This document shows, in pieces, positions 41,758 through 51,450 of a stretch of 64,000 nucleotides of DNA. The notes under the pieces were generated by a model. It worked only from the letters and a program-made list of their open reading frames with translations, was not told where the DNA came from and searched no databases. How positions within the stretch are numbered: the first letter of the stretch is position 1; every line of letters starts with the position of its first letter. The translations under genes were made by a program, and so were the position numbers. Origin of the DNA: Bacteroidota bacterium. GTDB taxonomy: Bacteria > Bacteroidota > Bacteroidia > Chitinophagales > LD1. The stretch is from assembly GCA_018267365.1 (NCBI GenBank), contig JAFDYQ010000007.1, forward strand, positions 1 to 64,000. The letters are read 5' to 3'.

Positions 41758-44102
41758 TATTTCTGAGGTTTTACGTAGGTGAACTTAAAGTTGTATGTCA
41801 GAGAGGGTACGATGCGGAAGAGCGAGATCTGTTGCGTCTTTGATACACCAGTATTGTCTACATCGGAGATAAAGTTGATCTGATAGGGGTTTTGCCGCGC
41901 ATACACATTATAGAAGGAGACATTCAGGTCGTGCTCCCACATCTTGTGTTTCTTCAGCACAAAGGTAGCTCCTATATCCAGCCGGTGGTACGGTGGGAAG
42001 CGGTCGTGATTGCGGAGAGGGTAGTAGGGTACCCACTGGCCATTCACCTGATACTTTCCGGCGGCATAGGTCACGGCGTTGCCCGTTTGGTACACCCATG
42101 AGGCAGATACATTGATACGCGGTGTGATATCCCACATCAGCACCACAGCTACGTCATGCGTGCGGTCATACCGCGCCGGAAACCACGTGTTGTTATTGAC
42201 CTGAGTGAAGCGGCGCTCCGTACGTGATAGCGTATAGCTGATCCAGCCTGTCCATTTGCCTGCCCTTTTCTTGATAAAGAATTCTCCACCATAGGCGCGG
42301 CCATTGCCATAGACCAGTTGAGACTCCACAGTCTCATTAGCTGTGAGCTGTGCATTGGGTATGTAGTCTATCTGGTTTTGCATCCACTTGTAGTAGCCCT
42401 CCACACTCACCTCAAACATATCGTGCATAAAGTTCAGGAAGTAGCCGGCAGATACCTGGTCCGCTATTTCCGGTCGTACATTGTTGCTCGTCATGATCCA
42501 GCGGTCAGTAGGACTGCTCGTCGTAGTGTTACTGAGCAGGTGTATATTTTGCGTATTGCGGGAGTAGGCCGCCTTTAGCGACATGCTCTTTTTAAAGTTG
42601 TAGCTCACCGATAAGCGCGGCTCGGGATTCACATATGTCTTGCCAAACTGGCCCAGCTTCAGCAGGCTGGTATCTGTCGGTTGGCCGTTGTCATGAAAGT
42701 AGTAGTTCTTGCCCGGACCGGTCACGGTAAAAGAAGAAACACGCAGGCCATAGTTCAGGCTTACCTTTTGCCAGAGAGTGATTTCATGTTGTGCATAGAT
42801 GGCGTTTTCCCAGCCGTAGGAGCGGCTCAGGTCTACAGGTTTGAAGAGGGGTGTATTCACAGTCACCTCACCCGGTACTGCTATGCGAAAGGTAGACTGC
42901 CCGCCAAACTTGATCTTATTTTTTGTATCGAGAAAGTACTCCAGGTCTTCTTTCAGTCCCATGTCTTGTATGATCGAGTTGATGAGGATGTCTACCCCAT
43001 TGCTGTTGATCGATACTTTCCACGAGAAGTTATTATAGATCGCGGAGAGGTTAGAGAAAATGCGGTCATTCACCACATGGTTCCAGCGCAGGGTGGTAGT
43101 CACATTGCCATAGTCTATCCCAAAGGTGGTGCCCAGCCCAAATTTATCCCGCCCGAAATATCCTGATAGAAACAGGCGGTCCTTTTTGCCCACGCGGTAG
43201 TTGGCCTTGGCATTGATGTCGTAGAAATACAGCTTGCTTTTATTGATCGTCGTATCCTTTGACAGTTTGGTAAAGATATCTGCATAGGTCCTTCTGCCCG
43301 TGATAATAAATGAACCTTTATCTTTTACGATAGGCCCCTCTACATAGAGGCGTGATGCAATGATGCCTATCCCGCCTCCTACGGAGTAGGTCTTGTCATT
43401 GCCGTCTTTCATCTTGATGTCCAGCACAGATGAGAGCTTGCCGCCAAACTCTGCCGGCATATTGCCCTTGTACAGCGTCGCATCTTTCAGCGCATCATTA
43501 TTGAAGGTGGAGAAGAAGCCCAGCAGGTGCGAGGCATTATACACCAGCGCCTCATCCAGCAGGATCAGGTTCTGATCGGCACCACCTCCCCGCACATAAA
43601 ATCCGCTATTGCCCTCACCGGCGCTCTTCACTCCCGGTAGCAGTTGTATTGTCTTGAGTATATCCTTCTCACCAAAGATCACCGGCACCTTCTCCAGCTC
43701 TTTGATGTCCAGCTTCGTGGCGCTCATCTGGGCCTGCTTTACATTATCATCCGTGCGCCGGGCAGAGACTTCTACCTGCTTGATCTCTACAGCCGCAGGA
43801 GCCAGGTTGATATCTATCGTCTGGCTGGCGCTCAGGTCTACCTCGCGTATATAGTCTGTATACCCCACATAGTGGCCCACCAGGGTATAGTGCCCATCCG
43901 GCAGCGTGAGTGAGTAGAAGCCATACGCATTGCTTGCTGCGCCTGTATTAGGCAGCTCTTTCACAGAGATTATGGCGCCTATCAGTTCCTCACCGGTTTT
44001 GGCATCGCGTATGGAGCCGCTCAGGGTGTGCTTCGCCTGGGCAGTAGCTGCGAGTGCAAGTGTGCACAGTATAGTAGTAGTAAATATGTGTATGAATCTC
44101 AT
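41757..44102 (-). CDS. TonB-dependent outer-membrane receptor
   Basis: The 781-residue protein has a signal peptide (to ~22, ATAQA). A carboxypeptidase-regulatory-like domain follows (HTLSGSIRDAKTGEELIGA, ~25-110). The plug domain has KQVEVSARR, then GVKSAGEGNSGFYVRGGGADQ and LLDEALVYN (~115-240). The remainder is a 22-strand barrel ending in an aromatic-terminated strand (YNFKFTY). It lacks the long SusC-type N-terminal extension, so the substrate may be small (metal chelate, peptide or oligosaccharide) and cannot be named. It is the first gene of a two-gene operon with the DUF4249 lipoprotein. Confidence 0.92.
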   Translation of the reverse strand: MRFIHIFTTTILCTLALAATAQAKHTLSGSIRDAKTGEELIGAIISVKELPNTGAASNAYGFYSLTLPDGHYTLVGHYVGYTDYIREVDLSASQTIDINLAPAAVEIKQVEVSARRTDDNVKQAQMSATKLDIKELEKVPVIFGEKDILKTIQLLPGVKSAGEGNSGFYVRGGGADQNLILLDEALVYNASHLLGFFSTFNNDALKDATLYKGNMPAEFGGKLSSVLDIKMKDGNDKTYSVGGGIGIIASRLYVEGPIVKDKGSFIITGRRTYADIFTKLSKDTTINKSKLYFYDINAKANYRVGKKDRLFLSGYFGRDKFGLGTTFGIDYGNVTTTLRWNHVVNDRIFSNLSAIYNNFSWKVSINSNGVDILINSIIQDMGLKEDLEYFLDTKNKIKFGGQSTFRIAVPGEVTVNTPLFKPVDLSRSYGWENAIYAQHEITLWQKVSLNYGLRVSSFTVTGPGKNYYFHDNGQPTDTSLLKLGQFGKTYVNPEPRLSVSYNFKKSMSLKAAYSRNTQNIHLLSNTTTSSPTDRWIMTSNNVRPEIADQVSAGYFLNFMHDMFEVSVEGYYKWMQNQIDYIPNAQLTANETVESQLVYGNGRAYGGEFFIKKRAGKWTGWISYTLSRTERRFTQVNNNTWFPARYDRTHDVAVVLMWDITPRINVSASWVYQTGNAVTYAAGKYQVNGQWVPYYPLRNHDRFPPYHRLDIGATFVLKKHKMWEHDLNVSFYNVYARQNPYQINFISDVDNTGVSKTQQISLFRIVPSLTYNFKFTYVKPQK

Positions 44103-44219
44103 GGGTGGATCGAAGTTGCAAATAACCGATTTTGTTTCGGTTTTTCAGCCTGCTTTATGGTCGAAGGATTGAAAAATCCATATTAAACAGCCATAGCAGC
44201 ATTTTTGTTGTCCTGCGGG

Positions 44220-44266
44220 AAAAATAAATCGGGCTGGCGGTATTTTTCCGAAACACCACTAGCCCG
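44220..44266 (-). terminator. Probable terminator of the second ABC-F gene
   Basis: On the minus strand an 11-bp stem with one mismatch and one G-T pair (CGGGCTAGTGG with CCGCCAGCCCG) closes a 15-base loop and is followed by ATTTATTTT. It lies ~60 bases beyond the ABC-F stop codon. The large loop makes it less certain. Confidence 0.5.
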
Positions 44267-44326
44267 GTAAATTTCTATTTATCGAAAACTATCAATGCAA
44301 GTTTCACATATCACCGTGCCAACGAT

Positions 44327-46264
44327 TTAGCTCAGCCCTTCCATCTCTGCTCCCAGCTCCTCCCATTTCTTCATCTCCGTGTCGAGCTGCTTCTTCAGTC
44401 CCTCATAATTAGTAAAGAAATTTGGATCAGCAGTCAGCTTCGCGTAGTGGTCAGGTATCTTCAGCTGGTCATCTATCAGCTGTATTTCTTTCTCCAGCTT
44501 CTCTATATTCTGCTCAGCTATACCGATCGCCTTTTTCACGCGGTTGATCTCTTTAGAGTTGTCTACGCTGGTGTCTTTGACCTTGGCCGCAGGAGCAGGT
44601 GCATTTTTAGCTTTAGACTTAGCATCCTTCTCCGCCTCCAGCGCACGCATATCCTCCAGGTTCTTCTTCTCCAGAAATGCATCTATATCATCGAGATGTA
44701 CCTTGATGCCATCCTTGGTAAACTCAAATATCTTATTGGTCAGCCCGCGTAGGAAGTCACGATCGTGCGATACGACTACCACTGTACCCTCATAGTTTTT
44801 CAGTGCGTTTTGCAGGATCTCCTTAGAGAGCATGTCCAGGTGGTTTGTCGGTTCGTCCATCACCAGAAAGTTCCTCGGTTCCAGGATCATCCTGCACAGC
44901 GCCAGGCGTGACTTCTCACCGCCACTCAGCACCTTTACTTTCTTAAACACATCATCTCCCTTGAAGAGGAAACAACCCAGTAGGTCCCTCAGCTTCGTAC
45001 GGATCTCACCTACCGCTACGCGGTCTACTACCTCCAGCACCGTGTCATTGCCATCTATCGTATCCGCAGCGTGCTGTGCGTAGTAGCCTACGGTCACATT
45101 GTAGCCCAGCTCTACCTCACCGGCGTCGTACGGCACATCACCCACCAGCATACGCGAGAAGGTTGTCTTACCCATACCATTCTTGCCTATGAAGGCGATC
45201 TTATCTCCGCGGTCTATCTCTACAGACTGATTGTCTATTACCTTCTTAGGGCCGTAGGTCTTTGTCATGCCCTTCGCCGTCAATACTACTTTACCTGATG
45301 GCTTGGCAGGAGGGAAGCGCAGGTTCATAGCAGCTACGTTCTCTTCCTCCACCTCTATGATCTCCATCTTGTCCAGCTTCTTTATCAGAGACTGGGCAAA
45401 GGTCGCCTTGCTCGCCTTCGCCCGGAAGCGATCAATGTTCCGCTCTATCTGAGCTATGTCGCGCTGCTGGTTCTTCTGCGCATTGATCACCTGCTCGCGG
45501 CGCTCCTTGCGCAGCTCGGTGTACTTGGTGTATGGCGCACCGTAGTCCTCTATGTCACCCGCTACTACTTCGATAGTGCGGTTCGTGATATTATCCAGGA
45601 AGGACCTGTCGTGGCTCACCATCACTATAGCACCGGGATAGTCCTTCAGAAATTTCTCCAGCCAGAGCACCGACTCTATATCCAGGTGGTTCGTAGGCTC
45701 ATCCAGCAGCACCAGGTCAGGCTTTTGGAGCAGGATCTTCGCCAGCTCGATACGCATCTGCCAGCCCCCGCTGAATTCCTTCACCTTCTTCACAAAGTCG
45801 CTTGCCTCAAATCCGAGTCCCTTCAATACACGCTCTGTCTGCTCCTCTATGCTGTAGCCGTCATGCACTTCTATCTGGTGCTCTACCTCTTGCATCTCGT
45901 TGATCAGGTCCATGTAACTGTCCGTCTCGTAGTCCGTGCGCGTCTCCAGCTCATGTACGATCTTGTCCTTGCGCTCGATCATCACCAGCACATTCTCAAA
46001 GGCCCTCTTCGCCTCCTCGATCACCGTCAGCTGCGAGGTCGTATCCAGGTCCTGAGGCAGGTAGCCTATGATCGTTCCCTTCGGGAACATGATATCCCCG
46101 CCATCTATCTGCTGTATGCCCTTCAGCACTTTCAGCAGTGTAGACTTGCCCGCACCGTTGCGGCCCACCAGGCCTATCTTGTCAGAGGCATTGATCAGGA
46201 AGGAAACCTTGTCAAACATCACCCGCCCCGAAAAGTGGAGCTCTATATTAGAAACAGCTATCAT
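44327..46264 (-). CDS. ABC-F family ATPase (second copy type)
   Basis: The 645-residue soluble protein has twin ABC domains. Walker A motifs are GRNGAGKST and GKNGMGKTT; signatures are FSGGWQMR and LSGGEKSR; Walker B motifs are DEPTNHLD in both halves. The ABC-F linker with alternating basic residues (~235-310) and a C-terminal coiled coil (VKKAIGIAEQNIEKLEKEI) are present. It belongs to the EttA/YheS-like ribosome-acting group rather than Uup, judged by the FSGGW signature and shorter arm. It could act in translation regulation or antibiotic protection. It is distinct from the ABC-F gene near 11 kb. Confidence 0.9.
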   Translation of the reverse strand: MIAVSNIELHFSGRVMFDKVSFLINASDKIGLVGRNGAGKSTLLKVLKGIQQIDGGDIMFPKGTIIGYLPQDLDTTSQLTVIEEAKRAFENVLVMIERKDKIVHELETRTDYETDSYMDLINEMQEVEHQIEVHDGYSIEEQTERVLKGLGFEASDFVKKVKEFSGGWQMRIELAKILLQKPDLVLLDEPTNHLDIESVLWLEKFLKDYPGAIVMVSHDRSFLDNITNRTIEVVAGDIEDYGAPYTKYTELRKERREQVINAQKNQQRDIAQIERNIDRFRAKASKATFAQSLIKKLDKMEIIEVEEENVAAMNLRFPPAKPSGKVVLTAKGMTKTYGPKKVIDNQSVEIDRGDKIAFIGKNGMGKTTFSRMLVGDVPYDAGEVELGYNVTVGYYAQHAADTIDGNDTVLEVVDRVAVGEIRTKLRDLLGCFLFKGDDVFKKVKVLSGGEKSRLALCRMILEPRNFLVMDEPTNHLDMLSKEILQNALKNYEGTVVVVSHDRDFLRGLTNKIFEFTKDGIKVHLDDIDAFLEKKNLEDMRALEAEKDAKSKAKNAPAPAAKVKDTSVDNSKEINRVKKAIGIAEQNIEKLEKEIQLIDDQLKIPDHYAKLTADPNFFTNYEGLKKQLDTEMKKWEELGAEMEGLS

Positions 46265-46310
46265 CTTCTTTAGTAGTTAGTAGTGCGCAGTGACCCAGGT
46301 CAAAAAAGCT

Positions 46311-46318
46311 CAAACCTA
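46311..46318 (-). promoter_or_regulatory. Possible -7 box for the second ABC-F gene
   Basis: TAGGTTTG on the minus strand fits TAnnTTTG and lies 47 bases before the ATG at 46264. No -33 element is apparent. Confidence 0.35.
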
Positions 46319-46391
46319 GCCCCCGCACCATTTAGCGGCGCGAAGATACGACATTGCCATAGCATTTGAAAAGGTTAAAAGATTATGAGAT

Positions 46392-46493
46392 CTGCCAATG
46401 CGACAGCATCAAAAAGCCAACCTTTGCGACCTGCCTGCCGGAAGGAAGCGAAAATTCCGATCAAAAATAGACAGCGATATTTCTCGAAGCAAT
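46392..46493 (-). repeat. Dispersed imperfect repeat, copy A
   Basis: Read on the minus strand this segment aligns over ~100 bases with 50731-50838 on the plus strand, with roughly three quarters of positions identical. Exact shared blocks include ATTGCTT, ATATCGC, ATCGGAATTTT, GGCAGGCAG and TCGCAAAGGT in the same order. The two copies therefore form an inverted pair around the beta-propeller gene. Confidence 0.75.
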
Positions 46494-46764
46494 TTTCAGG
46501 GATAGGTAGCTGTTCAAGTCCTCTTTGGGTGTAAGGGCTGGTTAGTACGTCCGGGCGGGCTCTTTGTTTCCGGCCATCACCGCGGCTGTCTACTTTTCCT
46601 ACCGGGATGTAGACAGGAAGCATGGTATACAGTTTTTAGAATTTTAGTAAATCATAGAGTTGTTTGCCTTATACATATATTTTAACAGATAGGCTTGCTC
46701 CACCATATTGATTATATCTTATATTCAATTGTTTTTAAAAACAACATTTAACCCACTTTTTGCT

Positions 46765-49700
46765 ATGAAACACTTTTACTTCGCTCTTTTGTTCTTTTAT
46801 GTTTTTGCCGGAATATCTTTAGATGCAGCGGCTTATGAAGATTTTGGTAAAACGCCTTTCCGTTTTGTAGAAAATAAAGGCCAGTTATCAGATATGGCAG
46901 GCAAACTAAGGCCGGATATACTATTTAGTGCAGGACAAGGATCCACTCGCATTTTTATCAGTGGGGACGGTATAAGTTACCAGTTTCAGAAAGTGACACT
47001 TAATAAGGGGACTAGTGTGTCTTCATCGGAGAAAGCCAGGGTACTAATACCCGAATCTAGCGAAACGTACCGAACGGAGATGAAACTGGTGGGGGCCAAC
47101 CCAAATCCAGCAGTGAGCAAAGAGGCAGAGGGTAATGATTTCGAAAATTTCTATTTGGCTCATTGCCCCAATGGTATACTCGGCGTAAAGAATTATGGCC
47201 GTATTATATTCCATGACGTATATCCCAATATAGACTGGGTAATATATACACGTGGACAGTCTATGGAGTATGACTTTGTAGTAAGACCGGGGGGAGATCC
47301 TCATCGCATCCGAATGAGGTATAGCTATGCAGAGAAGGTGACTACAGACGGCAAAGGAAACTTGGTCATAGGCACGCGGCTGGGTCAGGTGCTGGAGAAT
47401 ATGCCACATAGTTACCAGGGAGAGACTACTATTGGCAGTAAGTTTATACTCAGTGGCACTATCTCTTCATTTGATATAGGGGAGTATGATCATTCCAAAG
47501 TACTGACTATCGACCCGGTGCTGGGATGGATCACATATTATGGTAATAACGGAGTATTGGACGCCGCTACTTCAGTGCAGACAGATGCGTCAGGCAATAT
47601 CTATATGGCGGGTCATACTTCCAGCGTTACAGGCATCGCAGCAGGGGGGTATCAAAACACAGCTGCGGGGTCTAATAATATTCCGAATGGCGATGCATAT
47701 TTTGTGAAATTTGACGCTACAGGAAATCGTGTCTGGGGCACATATTATGGAGGCACTGACGCTGATATGGCCAATTCTCTTGCATTGGATCCTGCTGGAG
47801 ATATTTATATATCCGGCACTACTTCTTCAACATCCGTTATTGCGAGCAGCAATGTGTTCAGTCCTACCTATCCTTCCGGTCGGTATTGTGTGGCGTTTGC
47901 TGCAAAGTTTACCAATCAGGGAGCAAGGATATGGGGTACATATCTCGGCGCAGACGTCTCTTTATCTATATCGGCAGATGCGGGCGGCAATGCCTATGTG
48001 GCCATGAATGGAGGAGGAGTCATAAAATTAGATAATTCCTGTTCATATGTTTTTGCGGTGGGCCTGCCCGGAGATGTCAATTGTGTACATCTGGACAATG
48101 CCGGAAATATCTACATAGCAGGCAATACTACCTCGACTACTAATGTTGCATCAGGAGGCTACCAAAATACAATCGGAGGACAGGATGATGCTTTCCTCGC
48201 TAAGTACAATTCATCAGGGGTATTGCTCTGGTCCACCTACTGCGGTGGCACGGGCACTGACTATGGCACCACGGTCACTACAGATCTTTCTGGTAATGTC
48301 TATTTGGGCGGTTATACTGGATCGATTCACGGATTTGCTTCTGGAGGATGGATGGATACCATCATACCACCATCCTTGGGCAAAGCAGCTTTTGTGTCAA
48401 AATATAACTCTGTCGGCAATAGATTATGGTGCAGTTATTATAATGGCAGCAATATATTCTTCCCGGTCTTTCCTTTAGGATACACGTCGAGAGAAAGCAG
48501 GAACATAGCCATTTGCATAGATTCGGCCTCAAACAATCTGTATCTGACTGGTGCCGTCGTGACCTTGGGGTACAACTATAAGACCAGCGGTGGATTTAAA
48601 GACACGATGTCCGGATCTACCGACGCCTTTCTCGCCAGGATTAGCCCTAGCGGACAATTACTGTGGGATACATATATAGGGAGTGGTGGTTATGAGGGAG
48701 GATTAGGTGTATGCACTTATAGAAACAACACTGTTTACGTATGCGGTTCCACAAATTCTTTGGATCTCGCTTTTGGTGGCTTTCAGGATACGCTGTACGG
48801 AAACAGTACTGCAGATGCCAGTTCATTTTTGGCAAAAATAGATCCTACTATGTGCAATAACAATGCTACTACGCGCATACTCGTATCCGACTCTGCATGC
48901 GGTTCTCTGACTGCTACTCTTACCGGTGTTTTGCACGCCAATGGTCACGTACCGGTCAGTTATCATTGGAGCACAGCTGCCACTACTAGCTCGATACAGG
49001 CTACCGCAGGTGCGAGTTATACACTCACTATCACCGACAACTATGGCTGTACTGTAGCAGCACCCGCAGTCATAGCCCCGGCTGTAAATGGCTGTGGAGG
49101 TCGACTCATTGTAGAAGCAGATTCTATAGTCAATTTCTTTGATACGATACATGTCTCTGTGAAGGCACAAGGCGGCGACAACCTGTTTTCGGTATTTGCC
49201 AAATTGAACTTTGACAATAACCACCTGCGCCTGCTCGGTAGCCAGGTAGGTAGTTATCTCGGCTCAAACATTATCAATCAGCCGGCTGTGGTTTCTGGCG
49301 GCAGCATTGATTTTGGTATGACCAAGACCTCCGGCCAGAGCGGAACCTCTGGAGATGGTGTGGTCTATACTTTTGCTTTCAAAGCATTCGGGCTGCCCCG
49401 TCTCACTTTTGATACGGTGCTGCCACGATCTCTCAATGAGCTTTTCCGCCTATCCACTCCTGTGGTCAACGATGCTACAGGCCAGCAGCGCAATGTTGAT
49501 CTGGTCAATGACTCTACAGCACTGAGGTACTATGTTCCAGTGTGGCCGGGAGACCTCAATAACGATCACAACGTAAATGTGGCAGACGTGCTGCCTATCG
49601 GCTACTTCTACAATAAAACAGGACCGTCCCGCCCCAGTGCCAACCTCCAGTGGAGGGCTCAACCTTCACTGCTCTGGGATACCATAGCTACCTATGTCAA

Positions 49701-50571
49701 TAGTCCCGCTTATGAAGTGTTTGCCGATGGCAATGGTGATGGCGTGATAAATCTGGCCGATCAGAATTCTATAGGCTTCAATCTCGGCAACTATCACTTA
49801 TTGCCTCACCACGATGTACAGTCTACCTCTAGGTCTATAGATCCACCCCTTGAGGCATACATCGCGGAGACACAGATTGACTCTACACAGATACCATATC
49901 TGATCACAGCGAGTATCCGTCTGGGGAGTGCCGCACAGCCAGTACATGATGTATTAGGAGTGGCCTTCGATCTGGATTTTAATCCTGAATGCATAGATAC
50001 TATGCTGCTGGATAATAGTGCGGTGGTGTATAGTAATCTGTTTGGCACCATAGGAACTAATTGTACCGCTATTGCAGACTTCAGGCACAAGGGGACGGGT
50101 AGGATCAGCATTGGTATCACCCGCTACGGTGCTGCAGGTGTAGATGCGCAAGGCGATGAGCTGGCCACAGTCCAGTTTAAACTCTTAGGCGGCTGCAATG
50201 GCGGTTGGTTTAGGCTCAAGCCATATGTGCTGGGTTGCGACTCGGCGAGCGGCGCATCTATCTCTTTATCTACCATAGCAGACTCAGTGAGAGTCGTCAT
50301 CACGCCCGATCAGCCGGGCGGGATCACAGCGAGCGCCATATCAGATCTGGATCTATACCCCAATCCTGCCGCGAGAGCTCTGGGACTCAAAGGTATAGAT
50401 CAGGGCCGCATATATTTCCTCGAGATCATAGATGGATTAGGTCGGAAAGTCAGAGACCTGACATATACCGGCAGTATGATAGATATTGGCGATTTGAGCA
50501 GTGGCATTTATACGGTGAACATTCGTTCGGGTAGTCTCACTACCTGCAGGAAGCTCGCAATAGTGAAGTAA
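46765..50571 (+). CDS. SBBP beta-propeller/cohesin-like/dockerin T9SS protein
   Basis: From the ATG at 46765 (MKHFYFALLFFYVFAGISLD) the protein is 1268 residues with a signal peptide. Residues ~30-250 are the DUF7948-type N-terminal domain (FRFVENKGQLSD ... MRYSYAEKV). Residues ~260-690 are SBBP beta-propeller repeats (TDASGNIYMAGHTSS, LDPAGDIYISGTTSS, LDNAGNIYIAGNT). An Ig-like piece follows, and then a cohesin-like domain (RLIVEADSIVNFFDTIHVSV, ~780-900). Next is a dockerin-like pair of calcium loops (GDLNNDHNVNVADV and ADGNGDGVINLADQN, ~930-1005), a second cohesin-like domain and a type A T9SS tail (LDLYPNPAARALGL ... RKLAIVK). Exported; function unknown. Both sides carry copies of the same inverted repeat. 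Confidence 0.88.
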   Translation: MKHFYFALLFFYVFAGISLDAAAYEDFGKTPFRFVENKGQLSDMAGKLRPDILFSAGQGSTRIFISGDGISYQFQKVTLNKGTSVSSSEKARVLIPESSETYRTEMKLVGANPNPAVSKEAEGNDFENFYLAHCPNGILGVKNYGRIIFHDVYPNIDWVIYTRGQSMEYDFVVRPGGDPHRIRMRYSYAEKVTTDGKGNLVIGTRLGQVLENMPHSYQGETTIGSKFILSGTISSFDIGEYDHSKVLTIDPVLGWITYYGNNGVLDAATSVQTDASGNIYMAGHTSSVTGIAAGGYQNTAAGSNNIPNGDAYFVKFDATGNRVWGTYYGGTDADMANSLALDPAGDIYISGTTSSTSVIASSNVFSPTYPSGRYCVAFAAKFTNQGARIWGTYLGADVSLSISADAGGNAYVAMNGGGVIKLDNSCSYVFAVGLPGDVNCVHLDNAGNIYIAGNTTSTTNVASGGYQNTIGGQDDAFLAKYNSSGVLLWSTYCGGTGTDYGTTVTTDLSGNVYLGGYTGSIHGFASGGWMDTIIPPSLGKAAFVSKYNSVGNRLWCSYYNGSNIFFPVFPLGYTSRESRNIAICIDSASNNLYLTGAVVTLGYNYKTSGGFKDTMSGSTDAFLARISPSGQLLWDTYIGSGGYEGGLGVCTYRNNTVYVCGSTNSLDLAFGGFQDTLYGNSTADASSFLAKIDPTMCNNNATTRILVSDSACGSLTATLTGVLHANGHVPVSYHWSTAATTSSIQATAGASYTLTITDNYGCTVAAPAVIAPAVNGCGGRLIVEADSIVNFFDTIHVSVKAQGGDNLFSVFAKLNFDNNHLRLLGSQVGSYLGSNIINQPAVVSGGSIDFGMTKTSGQSGTSGDGVVYTFAFKAFGLPRLTFDTVLPRSLNELFRLSTPVVNDATGQQRNVDLVNDSTALRYYVPVWPGDLNNDHNVNVADVLPIGYFYNKTGPSRPSANLQWRAQPSLLWDTIATYVNSPAYEVFADGNGDGVINLADQNSIGFNLGNYHLLPHHDVQSTSRSIDPPLEAYIAETQIDSTQIPYLITASIRLGSAAQPVHDVLGVAFDLDFNPECIDTMLLDNSAVVYSNLFGTIGTNCTAIADFRHKGTGRISIGITRYGAAGVDAQGDELATVQFKLLGGCNGGWFRLKPYVLGCDSASGASISLSTIADSVRVVITPDQPGGITASAISDLDLYPNPAARALGLKGIDQGRIYFLEIIDGLGRKVRDLTYTGSMIDIGDLSSGIYTVNIRSGSLTTCRKLAIVK

Positions 50572-50986
50572 AATCTGGCAGAGCATTCATCACAAAACGC
50601 AACAGCTTTATTTTTCGAAGAGACCTTTTACGTAAAGGGTCGTTAAAATCTCTGAGTCATTGGGTCCTACTAGATTCAGACCTAGATTGAGGCACTGCCC
50701 GCTGCTAGACAAGTAGCACTGTTAAAAGGCATTGCTTTTAGAGATATCGCATTCCATTTTGTAATCGGAATTTTTCCATGCCTATAGGCAGGCAGATCGC
50801 AAAGGTCCGCTTTAAATGCGGGCGCATGTCCGATTTGATAGTTATGATCGGTTTCAAGCATCTATTCTAGAAGCTCGGAACATGAGCAAACTCACATTGA
50901 TTTGGCACCTTGATTCCGATTTTTACATTTTCTCCCTTTGCCTTTTCAGTTTTTCCCCTAGATTCGCACAGTAAATCAAAAAAGTC
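50572..50986 (+). other. 415-base gene-free region with a dispersed repeat
   Basis: No gene is visible. It contains an imperfect palindrome near 50630-50650 (GACCTTTTACGTAAAGGGTC) and copy B of the dispersed repeat (50731-50838). The remainder is unremarkable AT-rich spacer before the small membrane protein. Confidence 0.65.
50731..50838 (+). repeat. Dispersed imperfect repeat, copy B
   Basis: This is the plus-strand partner of 46392-46493, sharing the ordered blocks ATTGCTT, ATATCGC, ATCGGAATTTT, GGCAGGCAG and TCGCAAAGGT. In this copy the matching reading frame is interrupted, so the repeat is not maintained as a coding unit in both places. Confidence 0.75.
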
Positions 50987-51211
50987 ATGTCAAAGGTAAT
51001 AGGCGGTATTTTCACAGTGATCGGTTTCATCCTTCTCGCGGTAGTATGCATGCTCTACATGAATAGCTCCGCCTACCTCGAGTACAATGACCCGGCCAAG
51101 CACCTGTCTTTCTTTGAGACCGGCTACGGCCCTGCTGCAGTGATCACTTTCCTGCTGCTTTCTATAGGCCTCACCTTCCTCTTTGTTTCTAAGGAGCCAA
51201 GGCTGAACTAA
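50987..51211 (+). CDS. Small two-helix membrane protein
   Basis: The 74-residue protein has two hydrophobic segments: residues ~5-25 (GGIFTVIGFILLAVVCMLYM) and ~50-68 (AAVITFLLLSIGLTFLFVS). Between them is a polar loop containing EYNDPAKHLSFFETGYGP. There is no signal peptidase motif. I do not recognise a family. Good coding character, a clean ATG and a plausible topology support it; no operon partner is close. Confidence 0.65.
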   Translation: MSKVIGGIFTVIGFILLAVVCMLYMNSSAYLEYNDPAKHLSFFETGYGPAAVITFLLLSIGLTFLFVSKEPRLN

Positions 51212-51422
51212 GTTTTTCGATTCAGTTTTCCCTTTGTAATTCCACAGCCCTTAGCGGCGTATTTCTTCATGTCATCTTGTGTATCAGTATGTTGTGTAAC
51301 GGTGCTATGGCCACCCTTATCTAAGCCATTGACTGTCAAGGTCAAACTTGTGATCACCCTGCGCCGTCCCACCATCGCCAGTCATCCCCCCATCAGTCGA
51401 AAAACTTGCGCCACCTCACTCC

Positions 51423-51450
51423 GTAGGGGAAGGTCGCGACCTGTCCCTAC
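51423..51450 (+). repeat. REP-like palindrome
   Basis: The 28-base imperfect palindrome has GTAGGG paired with CCCTAC and an inner AGGTCGCGACCT, separated by a 2-base mismatch. It starts with GTAG, the tetranucleotide typical of REP elements mobilised by RAYT (REP-associated tyrosine) transposases. Only one copy is in the window and no RAYT gene is present. Confidence 0.55.

Larger units (their letters stand above)
46265..46764 (+). other. 500-base gene-free region with a dispersed repeat
   Basis: Between the divergent ABC-F and propeller-protein genes. It holds a minus-strand -7 box (46311-46318) and one copy of an imperfect ~100-base repeat (46392-46493). An 82-codon minus-strand frame (46375-46623) is largely made of this repeat and has no recognisable family. 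The last 100 bases before the plus-strand gene are very AT-rich. Confidence 0.65.

Noticed and set aside
45611..46273. 220-codon plus-strand frame
   Set aside because: Antisense to the N-terminal ATPase domain of the second ABC-F gene, whose Walker motifs are intact.
46375..46623. 82-codon minus-strand gene
   Set aside because: Mostly made of the dispersed repeat; the sister copy has a stop in the corresponding frame and no family is recognised.
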